Shown here in pieces: positions 47,955-60,662 of a stretch of DNA of 64,000 bases (its first letter is position 1; the number at the start of each line of letters is the position of its first letter). Position numbers and translations under genes: made by a program. This stretch comes from Hibiscus mutabilis. Lineage: Eukaryota; Streptophyta; Magnoliopsida; Malvales; Malvaceae. Location of the stretch: assembly GCA_019671005.1 (NCBI GenBank), contig CM033752.1, positions 6,014,001 through 6,078,000 on the forward strand. The letters run 5' to 3'. The notes beneath the pieces were generated by a model. The model had not been told where the DNA came from and ran no database searches. It saw only the letters and a list, made by a program, of their open reading frames with translations.

Positions 47955-48125
47955 TTTTGACTTAATTACAAAATAAGTATTCAAACTATGTTTTTTTTTG
48001 CAATAAGTGCTTGAAGTACTTTTTTGGCTGAAATATGTGTCTAAAGTTTTTTTTTAGCCAAAAATACTTTAGACACCTATTTACAAAAAAAGAGACATAG
48101 TTTAGGCACTTGTGTTTTTGTTTAG
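47955..48125. repeat. Foldback MITE-like element, copy 2
   Basis: TACAAAATAAGTATTCAAAC at the left and CATAGTTTAGGCACTTGTG at the right face each other, with AGCCAAAAATACTTTAGACA inside, as in the element at 24405. Confidence 0.55.
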
Positions 48126-48315
48126 CCTTATTTTTTTTTTGGGAACAAATGAAACCACAGCTTGTAACTATAAAAAAAAGGCTGAAATTCAGATCTCAGA
48201 CTTATTTGATGCTACCTCAGAAGGCTGGCTATATGAAACAACTGAGCTGAAACTCGGATTCAAGCTGCTTATTTACTATACCAATGGTAAATATCTTTTT
48301 ATAAAACTATAGGGC

Positions 48316-51300
48316 TCAAGCATGGCACATGCAATCAGGAGCAGGATATGTATAAATGGATTGTTTTGGTTTCCTTAACCTGAGTTGCCCATGTCTGTTT
48401 TGATGCCCTTCCACAACTGCCTGACGGAATTCCGACCAAGTGATGTTTTTGTTAAGGAAGAGTGAGCCCAACAGTCCCATATTTGGCCGTATGGTCTTCG
48501 TGTTCTCGAAAGTTCGATGTCCCACCTGTGTGCATCATTGCAACTGTCATCTATTAGCAGGCTCATATGCATACAATTAACTAAGCAGAAGGCAGCAAAA
48601 CATCATAAAAGGCTAAAAGCACCAAAACTATCCATCGGTTTGAAATACTGCATCTTAAAACCAATGAGAATCGAGTATGCACCGACGACAGTGTAGCAGT
48701 AAAGTCGAAAGTTCTATGTTAAGTACCTCCAGGAAAAAAAATTCAAACCTTCTCATCATGTAACTTTTAGGCTCAAATCAATCAAATTAATGCATGTTAG
48801 TTTTTACTTCTGTTTGCGTGTGTGCGTGCGTGTTCCCCATATATATTCACCAAAGCATGATGCATATTCTCAGGAGAAGCTGAGATAAAGATGTCACTAT
48901 GCATACCAACATAGTAATCGACGGCAGCTGACAACGAAGCCTTTCCTTTTATAAGGACCCTTTCGTCCGAAGAGGCAAGGCTCTTTTTGTCTTCCAACAA
49001 CGGAAACAGCTCTCGTAGTGTGGAAATCTTAGCTTCCCCTCCATATACCTGAAATACATTGCCATTTGATAAATAAATTGTTGAAAAACCGAAGTAGCCT
49101 TTCCTTTTATACTGACCTTGGGGGATGCAAGATAAAGACGGGTATTATTGTCGAAACCCAAAGCTCCTAGAAGCAATCCAATTTCTTCAGGAGTCAACGG
49201 ACAGCGGCCCTGACTTCTCAACTCTTTATCGGTAAACCGCGAATTGAGAACCCTTCCTTGCCAAATCGTTTGCCGATACTTGGCCAGAGCCAATTTTTCA
49301 GCTTTACTCCCACCAAAATCACTTGCTGAATGAGCAGCCATATCCTGCACATATTAAAGGTAAGTGACAAAACAAGTGACATGCCCAAAAAAGAGCCATT
49401 CAAGAAAAATTCGCAGACCTTCAATGTAAACTATATAACGTACTAGTGTAGAAAGGGTGTTCCATGGATACTGCATGTATACATTACAGTATATGAGGTC
49501 TAAAAGACAAAACAGACATCTTAACAATAGAGATTAAGGATTAAGAGCAACAGAACTAGAGCATATAGAGAAGTAAACATTTATGGTCTTTATCTCAGAA
49601 TATGCTCGATAATATTTCAAATAAATGCCTATATGTATAAAAATTTCAGCCACTAGGTTATAACAAGGAACTTAATCTACAGTATAAGCAGGCAATACCT
49701 TGTCAAATCGAAGGTGTAACACAATAAACTTTTGTGGCTTTTGTTCATCATTTCCATCAGTGGTCTCCCGGAGATAGCCAGTTCTAATTGCTTGACTTTG
49801 ACACTTAGGATACCTTAGGCGATGGACAAGGGCGTCTCCAACTGCTCTAATGTGCGGAACAAAAACAAGCGCTTTGAAATTGACTTTACAACGTAGTTGC
49901 TGTATCTCATGCGGCAGGTTGTCGAAAGTCAAACAGTTAGAGAACGGAGAAATTGCAGCGATCCCATAACTGTACCAAAATAGGACATGTTTACTAGATC
50001 ACACAAAGTAGCAAATGTAAGAAACAGAGCTAAAAGTACTAATATAACCAATCCAGAAAAAGTCCACATTTTAAGTGCCTCATCGTGAATAAAAATGCAA
50101 TACCTACCAATGTGTAGATGGAGAGGACATATCAGACAGTGCATGTGTATTATAATGCTCCATGACGAGTAGACATTTATTGAGTGCTTGATAATGTGTA
50201 TAAAAAGTCATTAGGCTCAAAACTTTTAAAGCAACTACATCGTGTATTCAAATCAAACTGTTCGAGCTGCAACCAACCTCTCCAGTACGGGCAAGACATT
50301 CTCAAGAAACCAGTTTGCAGATGCATGAACAGGTGCTCTTTTTACTCGGGTGGCTCGAATAGCAGTGGCATAATACTCCCTTGTGCACCACGAGAATTCT
50401 TCAGGCAACTCTTTGACAATCCGGATGTCATCCTTCAATACATTAATAAAGTGATCCACATCAAATATATCCATGAATGAGCTGCACGGAAAATATTTAC
50501 TTCAGAAAAAATGCCTCCTTAAAACTGAGGCAAAAACCAGATATTTCCCATCGGCATAAGCAACAGAAAAGATAATTTCCTTCACCATAAAGTACCTTGA
50601 ATCTTGCCATACAGGATTTACTTTGAGAAGCGGGATCACAAGAGTTGCATTCAGTATTTTAGAAACAGCAACAGCATCACATATCTACAAAAACATGAAC
50701 CATAATATATTTCTGATTTCTTTTCGAAAACATACAGTTAACTAAAATATAGAATCAACATACCTTGAACTATTGGAATGTTTCAGAATTCTAGTCTCCT
50801 CTAAGCATGTAAAATGCAAACAAAAACCTACCCCCATTCTTTACTGGTTGAATCCCCCATCAAGAAATACCTGTAGATATCCTTCTGATTTCCGTGGCAC
50901 TGGCGCACGGTAAACAAAGCGTAAAATCCAAGAAATTAGGCACCATGATCAGGAAATAATAATTTAAAACATCAATAACACAAGCTCGAGTCTAATAACT
51001 CAGTGGACACTAACAATATAAAGAAACGAAAACTAAAAATCTCGATGCTAATCACTCACAAGGGGCAACGCGAGGCACGGTCTCCACCCTTGGTCAGCCA
51101 AAGGAGCCCATAGATCAGATTCCTCTCCATTAAACTGAATGTAGAAATAAATCAAACAGCAAACTTACAAGTCAGGAAAAAAAGGAAAATCACAACATAT
51201 GCATGTGCAAGCGCAAACAAGGGCAGATGCAGCTTAAGAAACATCTACTCACACTTTCACGCTGTAACGCACTCCGGAGTAAAGGCAAGTGTCTCTGTTT

Positions 51301-52163
51301 AGGAACATTCCACTCCTGCAACAAAGCTCAAAGGACATAATTAGCCAATTCCCTTTCCTAGTCAATGAAAAATATAACAAACAGCTAGTTTTAGTTCATG
51401 AGCAAACTATGATAATTTCATTTGTCATGTTAACACTCATAAGCTATGTTACTCAGATGTGAATACCGAATATGGTTATTGGTCCAACACAAATATGTTT
51501 AATTTTATTAAAGTTTCTCCATTTTTTTGTTTCTGGAGAGCCCTCAGAGGTCATGTTTCTTATGTTCATAACTACAAACTGGATGATTTTTATTTCCTGA
51601 CCTGCTGTTTAAGTCTCCAACCTAAGTTCCATGAACAAAACTCCATTACCAATTGACTAATGTGGGAACTGTACATTTCATCAATCAAAAGAACTAGAAA
51701 ACTAGTAGGGCCAAAGAATATTTACAAGAATTGAAGAAAACTTGCATAATTTACAATTTTCCAGCTAAAGCAGATTAACTATATATTACCACCGAGAGAA
51801 TAATGTTAGGATGGCATAATTTTAATACAGCAATCTGAGTATCAGACACTTTGATACATAAGCTTGCCAATTAGCCAGAAACCTCTGTCGGCAAAATAAA
51901 CTCAAACAATCCGTACAATCCATTTTTAGTAAATTTCAGAATTTTCTATGTATAACTTCAAACTTCCCATGTTTTCCATGAATTCTACAGGTACCCATAA
52001 CTCATTTTGATTTTCTTTTTTTTTATAAAGAAAAGGGAGAAAATTCAGAAAAGAAAACATAGATATAGAAACATACCGAGAATGTAGAAGGGGAAGCATG
52101 GCTGAATGGAGTGAACAAACAGAGAAAAATAAGTGGGGGAAACAACACAGATAGCCTAGACAT
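48316..52163 (-). pseudogene. Plant O-fucosyltransferase family gene (GT106/DUF246 type), ten exons, with nonsense change
   Basis: Exons on the minus strand: 52163-52077, 51315-51253, 51134-51060, about 50899-50832, 50684-50596, 50481-50278, 49969-49699, 49344-49117, 49048-48851, 48525-48316. Exon phases agree except at exon 3/4. Exon 1 gives a signal-anchor (MSRLSVLFPPLIFLCLF). Later exons give WNVPKQRHLPLLRSAL, GYLQVFLDGG, ICDAVAVSKILNATLVIP, FDVDHFINVLKDD, YGIAAISPFSN, FVVLHLRFDK-like IVLHLRFDKDMAAHSA, CPLTPEEIGLLL, IRPNMGLLGSLFLNK and YTYPAPDCMC. The length, about 497 residues, is normal for this Golgi family, which is proposed to transfer fucose to proteins or to act in wall/adhesion processes. 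Lesions: TAA at 50843-50841 in place of the first Gln of the conserved NQQR motif, and a one-base loss at the exon 3 donor, where CTTG|GTGAGT appears as CTT|GTGAGT. All later exons are clean, so inactivation is young or the lesions are sequence errors. Confidence 0.85.
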
Positions 52164-53144
52164 TGCTCTTCTAAGAAGCTGACAATAATGCCTGTAGCAA
52201 TTTAATCTTATCAACGTTCTCTTAAAGCTGAAAAACAAAACCCAGATCTCCAAAATGAACCCTTTCCTCAGTTTTTTTTACCCTTCTTTGTTGGCTTTTC
52301 TAGGCCTTGATAGCGAAAACCAATCAAACAAGCAACGTTAAAAACAAAATCCAATCAACCGAGGAAAAGAAGAAGCTCAACTCAAGCACCCAACAGCATG
52401 AATCACTCAAATCTTTCTGTCCTTATTTAAACTTGGATACCTGTAAAGCTTTGATTGTGAGCACTGTTCTTTTTTCTCAAGGTCCCATAAAAACAAATAT
52501 CCCATGGATAAAGTTTTAAACTTTGTGATCATGGGAAAATACAGTAAAACCTTTCTTTTTAACGTGTCTTTGTTTTAGAGGATTGAGACAAGAATTAGAC
52601 CGTTAGGTGGGGTGGGGATTTTGTGAGTTTTGATTAAAGTTTTCATCTTTATCGGTGAATAGTGATGAGAATGTGATTAGATGGGAGCACCGACGCTAGC
52701 ATTCAAAGTATTCAAGTGTTTAGGTTCGTGATGAATCATGGTCTGCGATGTTTTTTATGTTGCTGTTTTATCGGTGATGGATGATTATCTTTTTTTGATT
52801 TGGAGAATCACCTATCAATTTTGTTTTTTTTTTCTTTCATTGTTCTTCCTTAACATTTTTATTGTTTTTTTAACTTAATATTAAAAGGAAAAAACTTTAT
52901 ACACAAAACTTTACATGTACCTTTTAGTTTTAGAGTTTAAGGGTTTATTTAAAGTTTAAGGGTTTAGGTTGTATGGTTTAAAATTTAAGACTAGTGTTTA
53001 GAATTTAATGTATAGGGTTTAAGGTTTAGGGTTTTGGTTTTTAAGGTTAGGGTTAAAAATTTAAGATTTTAGTTTTATAGTATAAATACACATGCTTGTG
53101 TAAAATTAATTTTACACAGACCTGTATCAAAGTTTTACCCATAT
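52164..53144. other. Upstream region of the O-fucosyltransferase gene and telomere-like block
   Basis: 52164-52700 is the probable promoter and 5' UTR side. 52925-53075 is a degenerate run of TTTAGGG/TTTAAGG words, an interstitial telomere-like low-complexity block. No gene. Confidence 0.5.
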
Positions 53145-53340
53145 TAAAATAAGTATTTAAATTATCTCGTCTTTTTAGGTATCTATTTTTTTATTCATTT
53201 TAGGTGTCCAAACTATATTTTTTTCTCTTTTAGGTGCCTAAACTTTTTTCCCTTATAGGTGCTCAAACTATCAATTTTTGGTTAAAGTAGATGGTCAAAC
53301 TATCATTTTTTGGTCAAAATATATTGTTGTTGAATTTCAT
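53145..53340. repeat. Foldback MITE-like element, copy 3 (degenerate)
   Basis: AAAATAAGTATTTAAATTAT, TAGGTGCCTAAACTTTT and related words match the families at 24405 and 47955. The right arm is poorly preserved. Confidence 0.45.
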
Positions 53341-53729
53341 TTAGAATATTGTACAAATTTTTTTATAAAAATAATGATTTTGTTTCTCATATCTTTCATA
53401 CCCTTTAAAATTTATTGTATTTATTTTTTACATTAAATTTTCAATAGTTATGGTATGATATTTTTATAATCTTTTTTATTTTGAATATAATTTAATATAT
53501 TTTTTAATAAAAGAAAGAGTACCAAATTTTTTTCCCCCAAAATAAGTAGTAGACTAGTTTAAAGCTACTTTAAAATTTTAAACCATGTGGGCCAATAATC
53601 CTTTTTCAGATTGCGGCTGAATCTAGCCCACCTAAAAAACAGACAGCTTAATTGAGGTTTATAGAAATTAATTAAACATACGATGTTTTAAATGTACGAG
53701 ACTGTGGTATGTATTTTGATTTAGGCTTA

Positions 53730-53935
53730 AATATAGATTTGGTATATGAACTAGAAACCTTTTTAAATTGGTACTTAAAGAATTTTTGTTCCAAAATTAA
53801 TACATGAACTAGGCACATTCTCCCAACTTGGTACCTAAAGAATTTTTGTTGTCAAGTTGGTACTTGAACTAGACACATTCTCTCAAATTGGTGCAAAAAA
53901 TTATACATTCTATCAATTTGGTCCTAATTAGAAAT
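53730..53935 (+). repeat. Short tandem repeats, about 60 bp units
   Basis: TTGGTACTTAAAGAATTTTTGTT and GGCACATTCTCCCAACTTGG alternate for about three irregular units. Confidence 0.65.
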
Positions 53936-54289
53936 GCTATCAAATTATTTTTTTGTTATTCTCCTAAATTGTTTGTTCTTCTCCCAGAAATGCTATATTA
54001 CTTTATTGGTATAATAATAGTTTAACAATGACTTGTTGTTTTATTGTAGAATGCATTTTTCAATTGTTTCTTCGATCATATAGATTTGCTTGATTTGATA
54101 GTATCATAATTTTTTTACTAATTTGATGTAATTTTTAAATATTAAGGGTTAAATTATTTTGAATTATGATCAAATTGATAGAATGTTTAAGTTTTGAGAA
54201 CTAAAACTATTAATAAGAATATCAAAACAGTGAATGAAATTAAAGTTTGGGTACCAGCCTGAGAGAAAAAAAATTGTTTAGGTATCAAC

Positions 54290-54486
54290 TTGAGCCAACC
54301 AAATAATAGACCTAAAATTTTTATTTAAAACCTCAAATTTAGCTATCATTTATCAAATACATTTTTAAGCTTTTGATTTAAATACTAATGCAACTTTTAT
54401 CTTAAAATTTATTTTGTACGTTTTAAATGATCGCTAAATTTGAGGTTTTAAATAAAAAATTTAGGTCGATTATTTGGTTAGCTCAA
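54290..54486. repeat. Hairpin: 62 bp inverted repeat, 73 bp loop
   Basis: Arms 54290-54351 and 54425-54486 are complementary with four mismatches in 62 bases. A transcript would fold into a long dsRNA-like stem, as precursors of siRNA or young MIRNA loci do, but the feature could equally be a MITE. Confidence 0.8.
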
Positions 54487-57336
54487 TGTGGCATTTCGGA
54501 TTCATTGATTAGGTCGGATCAGATTCGGGGTGTTACACTTGTGCTCATTGTTCGCACTTCAGTGCTATTGTTCGCACTCTGATGCATCTTAATTTACTCG
54601 CATACCTAGATTATTGTCCACCGTGTTGTAAGGATTCCTTGATTGTAAATTGTAATATAAAAAAATTAATGAATTTTAGTTTCATCGAGTTTGAAATTTA
54701 GCGTGCAATTTTTTCATATGCAGGTCTAGTTATATAAACTTTATTTTGGACCACATGGAGAGTTTAAAGAATCGACATAGCTAAATCAATGTATAAATAC
54801 GAACTTTCCTTTTGTTTTGATAGTTTCATGTATATAACTTAAATTTGTTTAATCTCTTTTGTTGAATTGAAAATGGTTGTAAAGTGTTTTGTTGATCACG
54901 TAGTTGTGCAACACTTTCCAACGATGGCTTGTGGTTGTACCGGTGGTAGAGATAAGAGAGTTGTTGGCTTTTGTCTCATGTGTTGGAAAGAGTGTCATTT
55001 CTCCTTTAGAGGTGGATGGTCTCTTATAAAGGATTGGAGAGGGTATACACACGTGTAAATCAAGGAAGACATGTGTGATAGTGAGTTGAGTTGCCGTAAT
55101 TCGGGTATCGGTGCGAATCACGTGCATCGTCACGTGGTTTGGAGTTACGTTTGCACGTTGAGTCCGTGATGGGTCATAGCTTGGTTGTTCGCATGGTTAC
55201 AGCCTGTCGGTACGTTCGCAGGTGGTCTGTTAATTGGGTGTTTACGAGGCGACGGTTTGTAGGTACTAACAATTGCCCCCAGACGAGGAAAGGTTATAAA
55301 GTGACCTTTGCAAGCTTGGAAACGCGAATCGTTAAGGTTAAATTATGCGGATAGATGTGGGAAAGGCCTGATTGCTTGTGTGATGACGAGAAAAATAAAA
55401 AATTTAAGTTACGTTGATCGAAATCATATGATGCAGATTTTTAATATTATTATTTTTCGTGTGCTTGTTCCCTTGTACCCAGTTAGGGGAAGAAATGGAT
55501 TGTGTTTATTAATGTTCGCTGTAAGGCTCATGAGATTGGTTTGATGAGAAATTTCATTAATTACATTTGTGTGGCTATGTGGGTAAATGGACATTTACCA
55601 AATTTCTCGTGCTTTGGTATTTATTGGCGTTTGGTAGCGGCGTGACAGTTTTTCCTTTAAGCAGTGAGTAGTTATGTCGTTATTATTATAACAGGACGAC
55701 TCACGACAGGTTGCAAGGAGAGAAGAATAATAGAATAGGTTATAGTAATTACACGCTTTATATTTGTGCAGTTACTGACTGGAGGTGTCAATGTTGCATG
55801 ATTTTAGGCGTTTGTTGGGAGTTTCAAATTCTTAAAATTAACTGCTTACATGAACGGTTTCTAAAACTTGAACCTGAATCGATGGGTTTTGACACTTTCC
55901 TTTTTTTTCTACTATAAATAGTACTCTTGTGGGTTGGCTTTCCATAATTTGATTATTGGGTAAGTTATGCTTTTCTTTATGAGTTTCATGTACGAGGGAG
56001 TTTATTTGTTTGCGATAGATGGTATACGCATGTTACATTCGACAGACAATAGTATTTGGAAGGCTATGATTAGCCAGTTGTAGCTATGAACGGTGACAAA
56101 CAGAGTATTTGGAAAATCTTGCTATCTAGATTTTTCAAATATGATTGTTTGTTGTTGTTTGTGTCTACATTGGGGGGCAGTCATTACTAAGCAGTTTATC
56201 TGAGACTGTTGATGTTTGCCCAGTTTTTGGTCTTTCCTCATATGTGTGATGAAGACGGTTGTTCGCATCTTAGTTGTGTGTGTTTGTGGTGATGGCGGGC
56301 ATCATGCCGACAAGTAGCTTGGTCGCAAGAACTCATAGGGCTGGGCCATGGAACAAGAAAATAAAGGTGGGCTTACTATTTTCACGCATTCAGCGTAATA
56401 TTGATATAAAGACCAACCGAAGTGTGGCCAAAATGACATTGAGACAATGTTTGTAATTTACATATTTATAAATTTGCTAGAAAAAGATTTTCTATAACTG
56501 TGTTTGATTGTTGTGTGTATTTGCGTGTCAATATCTTCGCATTTCATTATTTACTTATTGTAATTGTATGAGAATCTTGCCTTAGGTGGGATAATCTGGA
56601 TTAATATACGCTCATTTGCGAGTTAATATCGTCGCATATTATTATTTATTGATCGTATTTGTATGAGAATCTTGCCTCATGGGTGCGATAATTTGAACTA
56701 ATATACGCTCATTTCACGCGTTAATATCTTCACATAACATCATGTACTGAAAGCAAAATGTTCGGATACTTGCGCCCCTGAATTTATACTTCATTTTGAA
56801 TATTATACATCATTGCTTGCAAACGGCGATAACTTAAACGAATTGGTCCTTCCATGTTATATTTGTATTTGTAAACTTGGGGGCTTTGTTCGAGGAGAGA
56901 ACCACATAAATGTGAGAACACCGCATAACAATCCTTTATCAGCATAATGCTTTGAGAAAGGTATGGGTGTGGATGATCACTTCTGTGATAGATTCTTTTA
57001 GGTGGCGACAATGATTGTCTATTCTCAAGGTATTGGCCTAAATTCTCACTTGTTTCCATGTATTGCATATTATTTACTGGGAATGGGATCTAGTCTTTTG
57101 GAGCCAATGGTTCTTTGGTTTTCTTTGTGCTTGGGTAGTTTAGTAATGTAATAATTTGTCGCTTGACTCGGGAGTGTTTGAGTTGCGCATGTCGAAGCTC
57201 TTGGAAAGAGAGATTAGGATTGGTTGTATTGGGTGCACGTTTTAACTGGTGCACTTATTGATTGTAAGTTTCAAAATTGCGAGATTTGAGGCGTCAGATC
57301 AAGATTTTAAAATCTTGGAATTAACTGCTTACTTCT
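54487..57336. other. Unclassified stretch, probable LTR element remnant
   Basis: GGGGTGTTACA at about 54527-54537 looks like an LTR end. A TATA-like CTATAAATA lies near 55912, and 56525-56740 carries two to three units near 105 bp (TTGTATGAGAATCTTGCCT is repeated). No conserved gag, RT or integrase motif was found on either strand. Confidence 0.4.
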
Positions 57337-57581
57337 ATAACACCCCTGACCTGGATGTTATATTTAGTCCTCAAGCCCAAACCAAAAACCATAAAATTCT
57401 CAACTAGGTTTAGCCCAACAAGATATTTCTCAAAAATATTTAAAGCCAACAGTTGAAAATATACATAAATAATCAAAATGGTGCAAATGAGCTCCAATTT
57501 ATTTTAAAACATTCGATTGGTTAATACAATTTCAAAAGTAAGAATTACAGGCTCGACCACATAAGGTCCTATGAATACATA
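57337..57581 (+). repeat. LTR-like fragment
   Basis: It begins TATAACACCCCTGACCTGG, an LTR-start-like word, and is cut off by the LTR beginning at 57582. Confidence 0.4.
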
Positions 57582-60522
57582 TGTAACACCCTGAAAATTA
57601 GTCTAGTCGAAATTAGGTTTCGATGATTGGAAATTTTGTATCGGAATGGTCCAATCAATGTATTGACTCTTTTATTGTACTCAATTGAACTGTATTGAAC
57701 CTCAATTGAGCTTAATTAATGACCTTGGACCTTTTTGAAAGAATTGAAAGTCTTTTAGTGACTAAATTGTAAAAATTGAAAGTTTAAGGGTAAAGTGCAA
57801 ATTTTGGAAAGTTGACGGACCACCTTGTAATTTGACCATTTTGAGGTGTGAGTCACCTCCTTGCTTAAGTTATATCACGTGAAGCCACGTGAAATTGTCA
57901 TAGAAATGACAATTGATGTTGGCTTAGGGGAAGATATTATGAAAAAGGATTTTAGTAAATTCCTAAATAAGAAACCTCCCAAGCTATGAAAGCTTCCTAT
58001 TGGATGCTTGTGAGGCAACTTATAATTGATACAAAAAGACAATCTCGGCTATTAAGAATGTTGGGATAAAAGTTTTGGCCATTTGAGTAACCGAGAATAG
58101 CCCAAATTTCTCTTCATCATTCTACAAACTTTCCTAAGGCATAAGTAAGCACCACCATTGTCATATTCTTCTTTAAGCTCAAGCAAACACCTCACTTCAA
58201 TCCTTGGAGTTTCTTTGATTTCAAAACACCAAACTAAAGCTCTTGGATTGGTGAGTTAAACCCCTCAGGCAATTTATGGATTCCATGGATATTTGAAGTT
58301 TAATTTCAAGATTTGGTCTTGAAAGTTAAAGTTGAACCCATGTGTTATAAGTTTAATTCTATGGAATTAATGTTGTCTATAAGCTCTAGTAAGCTTGAAT
58401 ATTGATTTTGAATCAATAGTTTTGATCCTAATTATTTCTCCTAACTTATGCCTAGCTCAAGTGTTGGGGAAGTTCCATCATCTCCATCGAAGGCTAAGAA
58501 CAAAGAAATCGTTATCCGAGAGCCTTGAAAGCTTCAGATTTGAGGTAAGTGTAGTTGGAGTCTTGGGATTAGGCTGGGTGCCTTTTCCGGTTTCATTTCT
58601 ATTGAATATATTATTTTTAACATTGATAGTAAGGTCATTGCATCAAACCCTTTGGTAGGTGTATTGGTAAGCTATGGTAAGCTTCCTTATTGAATTATTG
58701 AAACATTGAGTATCGATCATTGTCATTGAATATTGATCATTTACATCTAAGTAGTGAATATGAACATTGGCATAGCGTTGGAAAGACTATTGTCATCATT
58801 GACCATTGAACTTAAGCATTGAAATGTTGTCACCGATATTGATCATTGTCACCAAATTATTGAACTTATTGATATTGTCACCGAATCATTGAAATGGACC
58901 TAAGGGTCAACTTATTGCTATTGAATCATTGAAACTATTGATATTGTTAATGTAATGAATATTGGCCTAAATCACCGGACCTTGGATTCGAGTGGACATT
59001 GGATATAATTGGCATGCCATAGGATTTATGAGCTCATTGGTACGGGTGGACTAAGGTCCTTGGGCTACGACCTTTATATTGGCGAGGTGGAGGGATGTTA
59101 TGTTGGTCAATTGGCAAGGCGGAGGGACTAGACCATTATTGATTTTGGCGAGGCGTATGAATCCGCGTATCCACTATCTTTATCAATCCATAGGTTATAA
59201 ATAGACTAAATGAATCATTGACATTGAGTATCGACATATAGGTATTGATTAATGTTGCATTTTTATTGAACATTGACATATTGCCATCGAAATATTGATG
59301 AAGCATGCTAATGAATGCATATTAATTATTGACATCGTTTATGACTACCTCACTAGGCAAAGTATGCCTAATGCATTCATCTTCTTGCATTTTCAGGTTA
59401 ATCAAAGTGGTCGACAGATCGGACATCCTTATCGGAGATTTTGGCAAGTCTTCCAAGGGTTAAAGTAATGTATACTTCCCTTACATACTTCTAGAATGGT
59501 GGCATAGTTGTTGTAATAGTCACTTATATGTATTTTGTTGTGTGTATGCCATGCATGCTATAAGAATGCTTAAAAAGGCCTAAAATGACTTTTAGTAAAT
59601 GTTAAAGTTGGTAAAAATTGCCATAAGTGGCTAAAAAGGTTAAAACGTAGCAAATGGATTCAGATGGCTTTGAAATGTTGCATGCTGATAGAAATGTGTA
59701 TTAATAACTTGCTGGTAAAATTTCATTGTATTTGGACATTGTTTGGTAGGTTAAATTGGATTAAAACCAGAGCAAATCTGTCATTTTAGTGCAGGGCGTA
59801 TCGATACGGATATGCATAATTGGACATAGTCAACCACGATCAACAAAGCGTATCGGTACGTCAAAGGGCGTATCAATACGGAAAGTCAACACTGGAATCT
59901 AGGAAAATAATTGCATCGGTACGGTCCTTAGGGTGTATCGAAACGGTCAACCCGTACCTGTACGGTTCCTTAACAGTACCGAAACGAACCCTGCTCATTG
60001 AATTTCTGAGGATTATTAGACTCATTGCGTATCGATATGGGTAGTCTCTGTTTCGATACAAGCTCACTGATTTGTAACGACCTTAACGGTCTGGACATAG
60101 GCATACTGATACTGCCTCTCGAGTATCGGTACGGGTTATGGTAAGTTAGGTAATAATTCTGGAAATTTGTAAAATGGTCACTGAATATTGTATGGTTTAA
60201 TTGGGCTGGTAAATGAATTATGATTTGTCTAAAAATTTACAGACATGTTGTTTAATGATTGGACTTCATTGTAGAAAACTTAATTTCTGAAATAAACCTA
60301 TAATTTATTGGAATTATAGATTAGTCCCTAGAACTTGTAAAAGTTTAAAATTAGCCATAATTGGATAATCGTAACTTGTATTGGATTAATTGAACCTGTT
60401 TGTATTGCTTAATAACTTATTTTACCGAATATTGATTAATAATTACCGCACTGATCATCGTATTATTTTCTGATAATGCCTTTCGACCCAGATTCCTACC
60501 AGGCCGGGAAGGGGGTGTTACA
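57582..60522 (+). repeat. 5' LTR, 2.9 kb
   Basis: It starts TGTAACACCCTGAAAATT and ends GGGGGTGTTACA. It contains ATTGAACATTGA/GATATTGTCACCGA-type short repeats at 58690-58930 and the CGTATCGGTACG cluster at 59797-60135. Confidence 0.87.
59797..60135. repeat. Cluster of CGTATCGGTACG-like near-palindromes
   Basis: About ten variants (CGTATCGATACGG, CGTATCGGTACG, CCGTACCTGTACGG) on both strands, matching the cluster at 37625-37905. Confidence 0.75.
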
Positions 60523-60526
60523 TTTG

Positions 60527-60538
60527 TGGTATTAAAGC
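60527..60538 (+). other. Primer binding site, Met-tRNA type, mutated
   Basis: TGGTATTAAAGC differs from TGGTATCAGAGC by two transitions. Confidence 0.8.
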
Positions 60539-60662
60539 TAGAGTTTAGTCGATTCTAGGGCTAAACAGAAGTCTATTGCATTGTTATTATGTTACTTTAC
60601 CACCTATGAGTTATTTATTGTGTATAAGCGACTTACCGACTAACCCGATCTCTTTCTTATAG

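Noticed and set aside
54867..55354. Cysteine-bearing short frames (for example ACGCTGGRDKRVVGFCLMC)
   Set aside because: No signal peptide, no family cysteine spacing and no splice support. It lies in a probable transposon remnant.
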